From assembly GCA_018648685.1 (NCBI GenBank), contig JABGQT010000119.1, positions 1 to 33,929 of the forward strand: a stretch of DNA of 33,929 nucleotides, written 5' to 3'. Below are positions 31,176 to 33,929 of the stretch, piece by piece. The position numbers were made by a program, and so were the translations under genes. Below the pieces are notes generated by a model. It had not been told where the DNA came from. It saw nothing but the letters and a program-made list of their open reading frames with translations, and made no database searches. Each line of letters begins with the position of its first letter. Within the stretch, counting starts at the first letter, position 1. Source of the DNA: Anaerolineae bacterium (GTDB lineage: Bacteria; Chloroflexota; Anaerolineae; Anaerolineales; Villigracilaceae).

Positions 31176-32090
31176 ATGACTGATACCCTCTCACGCTGGC
31201 GAAACGGCCTTGCCAAAACCAGCAAATCTGCCTTTGGGCGTGTTGCTTCTTTACTTGGCGCAACAGAAATTAGCACAGAAACGTGGGATGATTTGGAAGC
31301 CCTTCTCGTTCAGGCCGATCTGGGAGTAACGACCGCCACAGACATCATCGAAACCCTTCAGCGGCACACCCGTGATTTAGGCCTGCTACACTCCGACGAA
31401 CTGAAAGATGCGCTCCGAGCAGAACTCCGCTCCCGTCTTGATGAGCAGCAGGAGACATCTCTGGCAGAATCTCCTCCGAGCGTGATTTTGCTCGTTGGCG
31501 TGAATGGTTCTGGCAAAACAACCTCGGCTGCTAAATTAGGGGCACGTTTTCTCTCACAGAACAAAAAAGTGCTTTTCGGAGCAGCAGATACTTTTAGAGC
31601 GGCTGCCGTTGAACAGCTTCAAGTTTGGGGACAGAGATTGTCCGTTGATGTCATCGCAGGTCAACCGGAGAGCGATCCCGGCGCGGTGGCATATAATACT
31701 GTCCAGGCTGGAATCGCACGCAGCGCAGATGTCATCCTGATCGATACAGCCGGTCGTTTACATACGCGCTTCAATCTGATGCAAGAACTCGAAAAAGTTG
31801 AACGCGTAGTTGGCAAAGCCCTTCCGGGCGCACCTCATGCCCTTTGGCTAGTGATGGACACTACGACTGGACAAAATGCTCTTCAACAGGCGCGTGCTTT
31901 TAAAGATGCGGTTAACGTGACGGGTGTAATTTTGACCAAATTAGATTCGTCGGCTCGTGGCGGTATGGTCTTCGCTATTCAGCGTGAACTCGGCTTGCCC
32001 ATCCTTTTTGCGGGATTGGGCGAAAAAACAGAAGATCTGGAAATTTTTAACCCAGATGCCTTTGTAGAAGGCATTTTGGCGGCATTTTAG
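31176..32090 (+). CDS. ftsY: Signal recognition particle receptor FtsY
   Basis: This 304-residue GTPase docks SRP-ribosome complexes at the membrane. The N domain (1-95) is followed by the G domain with G1 GVNGSGKTT (108-116), the insertion-box motif DTFRAAA (138-144), DTAGR, TKLD and the closing GLGEKTEDL. The long acidic A domain of E. coli is absent, as in many bacteria. No ribosome site precedes ATG 31176, but a promoter does, see 31159-31167. prfB starts 11 bases after the stop and is likely cotranscribed. Confidence 0.95.
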   Translation: MTDTLSRWRNGLAKTSKSAFGRVASLLGATEISTETWDDLEALLVQADLGVTTATDIIETLQRHTRDLGLLHSDELKDALRAELRSRLDEQQETSLAESPPSVILLVGVNGSGKTTSAAKLGARFLSQNKKVLFGAADTFRAAAVEQLQVWGQRLSVDVIAGQPESDPGAVAYNTVQAGIARSADVILIDTAGRLHTRFNLMQELEKVERVVGKALPGAPHALWLVMDTTTGQNALQQARAFKDAVNVTGVILTKLDSSARGGMVFAIQRELGLPILFAGLGEKTEDLEIFNPDAFVEGILAAF

Positions 32091-32101
32091 TTGGAGACAC
32101 C

Positions 32102-33188
32102 ATGCAAGAGATTTTAGGACGATTAAAAGAAGCAAAAAAACTCACCCTTCAGCTTATGGAGCGTCTTTGACCTGGTTAGAAAAGAAAAAGAACTTAAAGA
32201 GTTGCAAAAAGAAGCTGCGGCGCCTGAGTTTTGGAATAATTCAAATCATGCACGGCAGGTAATGAAAAAAGTGACAGCTTTGCAAGACGAGACAGAATCT
32301 TGGCAGCTTTTTGATACACAATTACATGATCTGTTCGAACTTGCCGAGATGGATGACGCGAGCATTTTAGGGGAGTTAGAAAGTGAAATTGATGCGCTAG
32401 AAAAGGATTTAGAAAAACGCGCTTTTCGTGCCATGCTTTCTGGTAAATACGATAGAGAAGACGCGCTACTTGCTATTCATGCAGGGGCGGGCGGAACGGA
32501 TTCTCAAGACTGGGCAGAAATGCTCCAGAGGATGTATTTGCGCTGGGCAGAACGGCGTGGCTATAAAGTTGATGTCTTGGATCTAACCGTTGGTGAAGAA
32601 GCCGGTATTAAAAGCTGTACCCTTGCTATCTCTGGCAGCTATGCCTTTGGTTATCTCCGCTCTGAAAAAGGGACACATCGCCTCGTACGCCTTTCCCCTT
32701 TTGACGCGGCGAGCCGCCGACATACATCCTTTGCTTTGGTCGAAATTTTGCCCCAGATCGGCGACGATGACGTAGATATTGCAATCAATGCAAAAGATTT
32801 ACGTGTTGATGTCTATAAATCATCAGGTGCAGGCGGGCAGAGTGTACAGAAAAACTCAACCGCTGTGCGGATGACACATATCCCAACGGGAATTGTCGTT
32901 ACCTGTCAAAATGAGCGCTCTCAACTTCAGAATCGCGAAAATGCCCTAAAAGTCTTGAAAGCGCGTTTGCTTGAACTTAAAGAAGCGGAGCAAAAAGAAG
33001 AGCTGGAAGGGCTACGTGGCGAATATACAAAAGCTGAGTGGGGAAGTCAGATACGTTCTTATGTTTTGCATCCCTATCAGCTAGTCAAGGATCATCGAAA
33101 TGATTTTGAGATGGGCAATACCCAAGCTGTTTTGGATGGTGACCTAGATGGTTTTATGGAAGCCTACCTGAAAATGGCTTCATCCTAG
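32102..33188 (+). CDS. prfB: Peptide chain release factor 2 with programmed frameshift
   Basis: This is a 361-residue RF2 translated by a +1 shift. The first 22 codons run from ATG 32102 to CTT at 32165-32167, then an in-frame TGA (32168-32170) is bypassed, and reading resumes at GAC (32169-32171) to 33188. RF2 motifs are visible: SPF in RLSPFDAASR, which reads UGA and UAA, and GGQ in SGAGGQSVQ, which triggers peptide release. GGAG lies upstream of the ATG. Low RF2 lets ribosomes shift and make more RF2, so the gene autoregulates. A plain frame search would give only the second part, from a TTG at 32202. Confidence 0.95.
32158..32171 (+). promoter_or_regulatory. RF2 programmed +1 frameshift site
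   Basis: GGAG (32158-32161) lies three bases ahead of CTT-TGA-C (32165-32171), as in the classic prfB recoding site with a stimulating Shine-Dalgarno-like element. Confidence 0.92.
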
Positions 33189-33216
33189 TTGTCAGAAATT
33201 TCAGTATACTAAAAAA

Positions 33217-33245
33217 GTAGGGGCGGGTCTTAGACCCGCCCCTAC
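33217..33245. repeat. 29-base palindromic repeat, copy 2
   Basis: GTAGGGGCGGGTCT and AGACCCGCCCCTAC are inverted copies with a single-base centre. One base differs from the copy at 16636-16664. It lies between the prfB stop and its terminator. Confidence 0.82.
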
Positions 33246-33253
33246 AAAAAAAG

Positions 33254-33281
33254 AAAAAGCCATCATTTGATGGCTTTTTTT
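33254..33281. terminator. Bidirectional Rho-independent terminator
   Basis: AAAAAGCCATCA and TGATGGCTTTTTTT form a strong stem with T runs on both sides, between convergent prfB and the S1-domain gene. Confidence 0.88.
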
Positions 33282-33294
33282 GTTTACGAAAGAA

Positions 33295-33929
33295 TTACTT
33301 GCGTTCCTTCAAAGTGCGCTCAAGAATTTCTGCTTGTGCTTCGTCTTTCTTTGCTTTCTTTTCTGCTTTTGGGCTATCGCTTTTAGCGGAATCGGCTCTA
33401 TCAAGAGCAGCCTGCCAAGCCATTTCCATGGCTGTGTGTTCGGGTGCTTTGGGCTCTTCACCTTCAAGCTCGGCCATCATTGCTTCAACACTCTTTCTCT
33501 TGCCGCTGCGCCTTCTGCCGCCCTGTCCACGTTGTGGTCCTGCGTTCTCTGGTTCGGGAAGAGTTGCCTTCATACTTAATCGAATTTGTTTTTTGCGACG
33601 ATTAACTTCAAGGATCATTACGTCAACTTCGTCACCAACTTTAACGATCTGAGAAGGATCTTTGATATAGCCATGTGCAATTTCGCTTACGTGCACCAAG
33701 CCGGGACGTTCTGCACCAATATCAACGAAAGCACCGTAAGTTTCAAGTCGTTCAACCTTGCCTTTTATGGTCGTTTCGGGTTTCATCTCGCGCCATTCCA
33801 TTGCCAAAGGCTCGATCATTGTCAATTCAATGCGATCCTTTTTGGCACGACGCACCCACATTTCAACTTCTTGCCCAATTTCAACAGCATCTTCGACGCT
33901 GGTTAAATGTTCTTTTTGTAGTTGAGAGA
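33295..33929 (-). CDS. S1 RNA-binding domain protein, partial (5' end outside the window)
   Basis: The reading frame is open to the right edge of the window, so at least 210 residues are present and the start lies beyond it. The visible part begins near the end of one S1-like segment (VEIGQEVEMWVRRAKKDRIELTM). A full S1 domain follows (GKVERLETYGAFVDIGAE, GLVHVSEIAHGYI, VGDEVDVMILEVNRRKKQIRLSMKA). The C-terminal region is Lys/Glu-rich with GQGGRRRSGKRK. It is likely an RNA-binding or ribosome-associated protein, with no enzymatic domain in view. A start at ATG 33861 would cut the preceding S1-like unit and is not favoured. Confidence 0.8.
   Translation of the reverse strand, partial: SQLQKEHLTSVEDAVEIGQEVEMWVRRAKKDRIELTMIEPLAMEWREMKPETTIKGKVERLETYGAFVDIGAERPGLVHVSEIAHGYIKDPSQIVKVGDEVDVMILEVNRRKKQIRLSMKATLPEPENAGPQRGQGGRRRSGKRKSVEAMMAELEGEEPKAPEHTAMEMAWQAALDRADSAKSDSPKAEKKAKKDEAQAEILERTLKERK

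Noticed and set aside
1-33929. CRISPR array, tRNA, rRNA, insertion sequence or prophage
   Set aside because: No regularly spaced direct repeats, cloverleaf or transposase/integrase motifs were seen on either strand.

Overview
The window looks like a chromosomal segment of a Chloroflexota bacterium, most likely an Anaerolineae relative. This is inferred from several secreted proteins and lipoproteins with long Thr/Pro 'TPTPT' linkers, a four-cysteine CcmH, a CcmE with Cys in place of the heme-binding His, many palindromic intergenic repeats, and mostly GGAG-type ribosome binding sites. It could not be checked by a search. I see no prophage, transposase, CRISPR array, tRNA or rRNA.

Layout. 1-285 holds an imperfect inverted repeat and a decayed 3' end of a DsrE-like gene. 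286-2004 (minus) carries a C-GCAxxG-C-C redox protein that appears to be a selenoprotein (in-frame TGA at codon 24), a DsrE-like protein and a GNAT acetyltransferase. 2285-9679 is a run of mostly single genes separated by clear terminators: phosphofructokinase, a YtxH-like protein, a glycosyltransferase interrupted in frame by a palindromic repeat, an SH3b membrane protein, UDP-glucose dehydrogenase, a methyltransferase, a secreted protein and a PIG-L deacetylase. 9763-11842 (minus) has an M28 peptidase and a histidine phosphatase.

11987-21225 (minus) is a System I cytochrome c maturation locus in the order ccmE, ccmF, ccmH, ccmG, a CcmI-like zinc-ribbon protein, a tri-heme c-type lipoprotein, ccmA, ccmB, ccmC and a 50-residue ccmD. 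CcmA/B/C/D export and load heme onto CcmE, CcmF/H ligate it to apocytochrome, CcmG keeps the CxxCH cysteines reduced, and the tri-heme lipoprotein is a built-in candidate client.

21431-33929 holds a TP-linker lipoprotein, a cold-shock protein, a membrane GAF histidine kinase divergent from an unusual GH13 enzyme with a lysine-rich tail, a TIR/coiled-coil protein, two more TP-rich lipoproteins, thioredoxin and OsmC. These are followed by a divergent ftsY-prfB pair, where prfB has the classic +1 frameshift site, and a partial S1-domain protein running off the right edge.

The strongest unusual observation is the selenocysteine candidate: promoter, ribosome binding site, reading frame, family alignment, internal domain duplication and a hairpin right after the TGA all agree.
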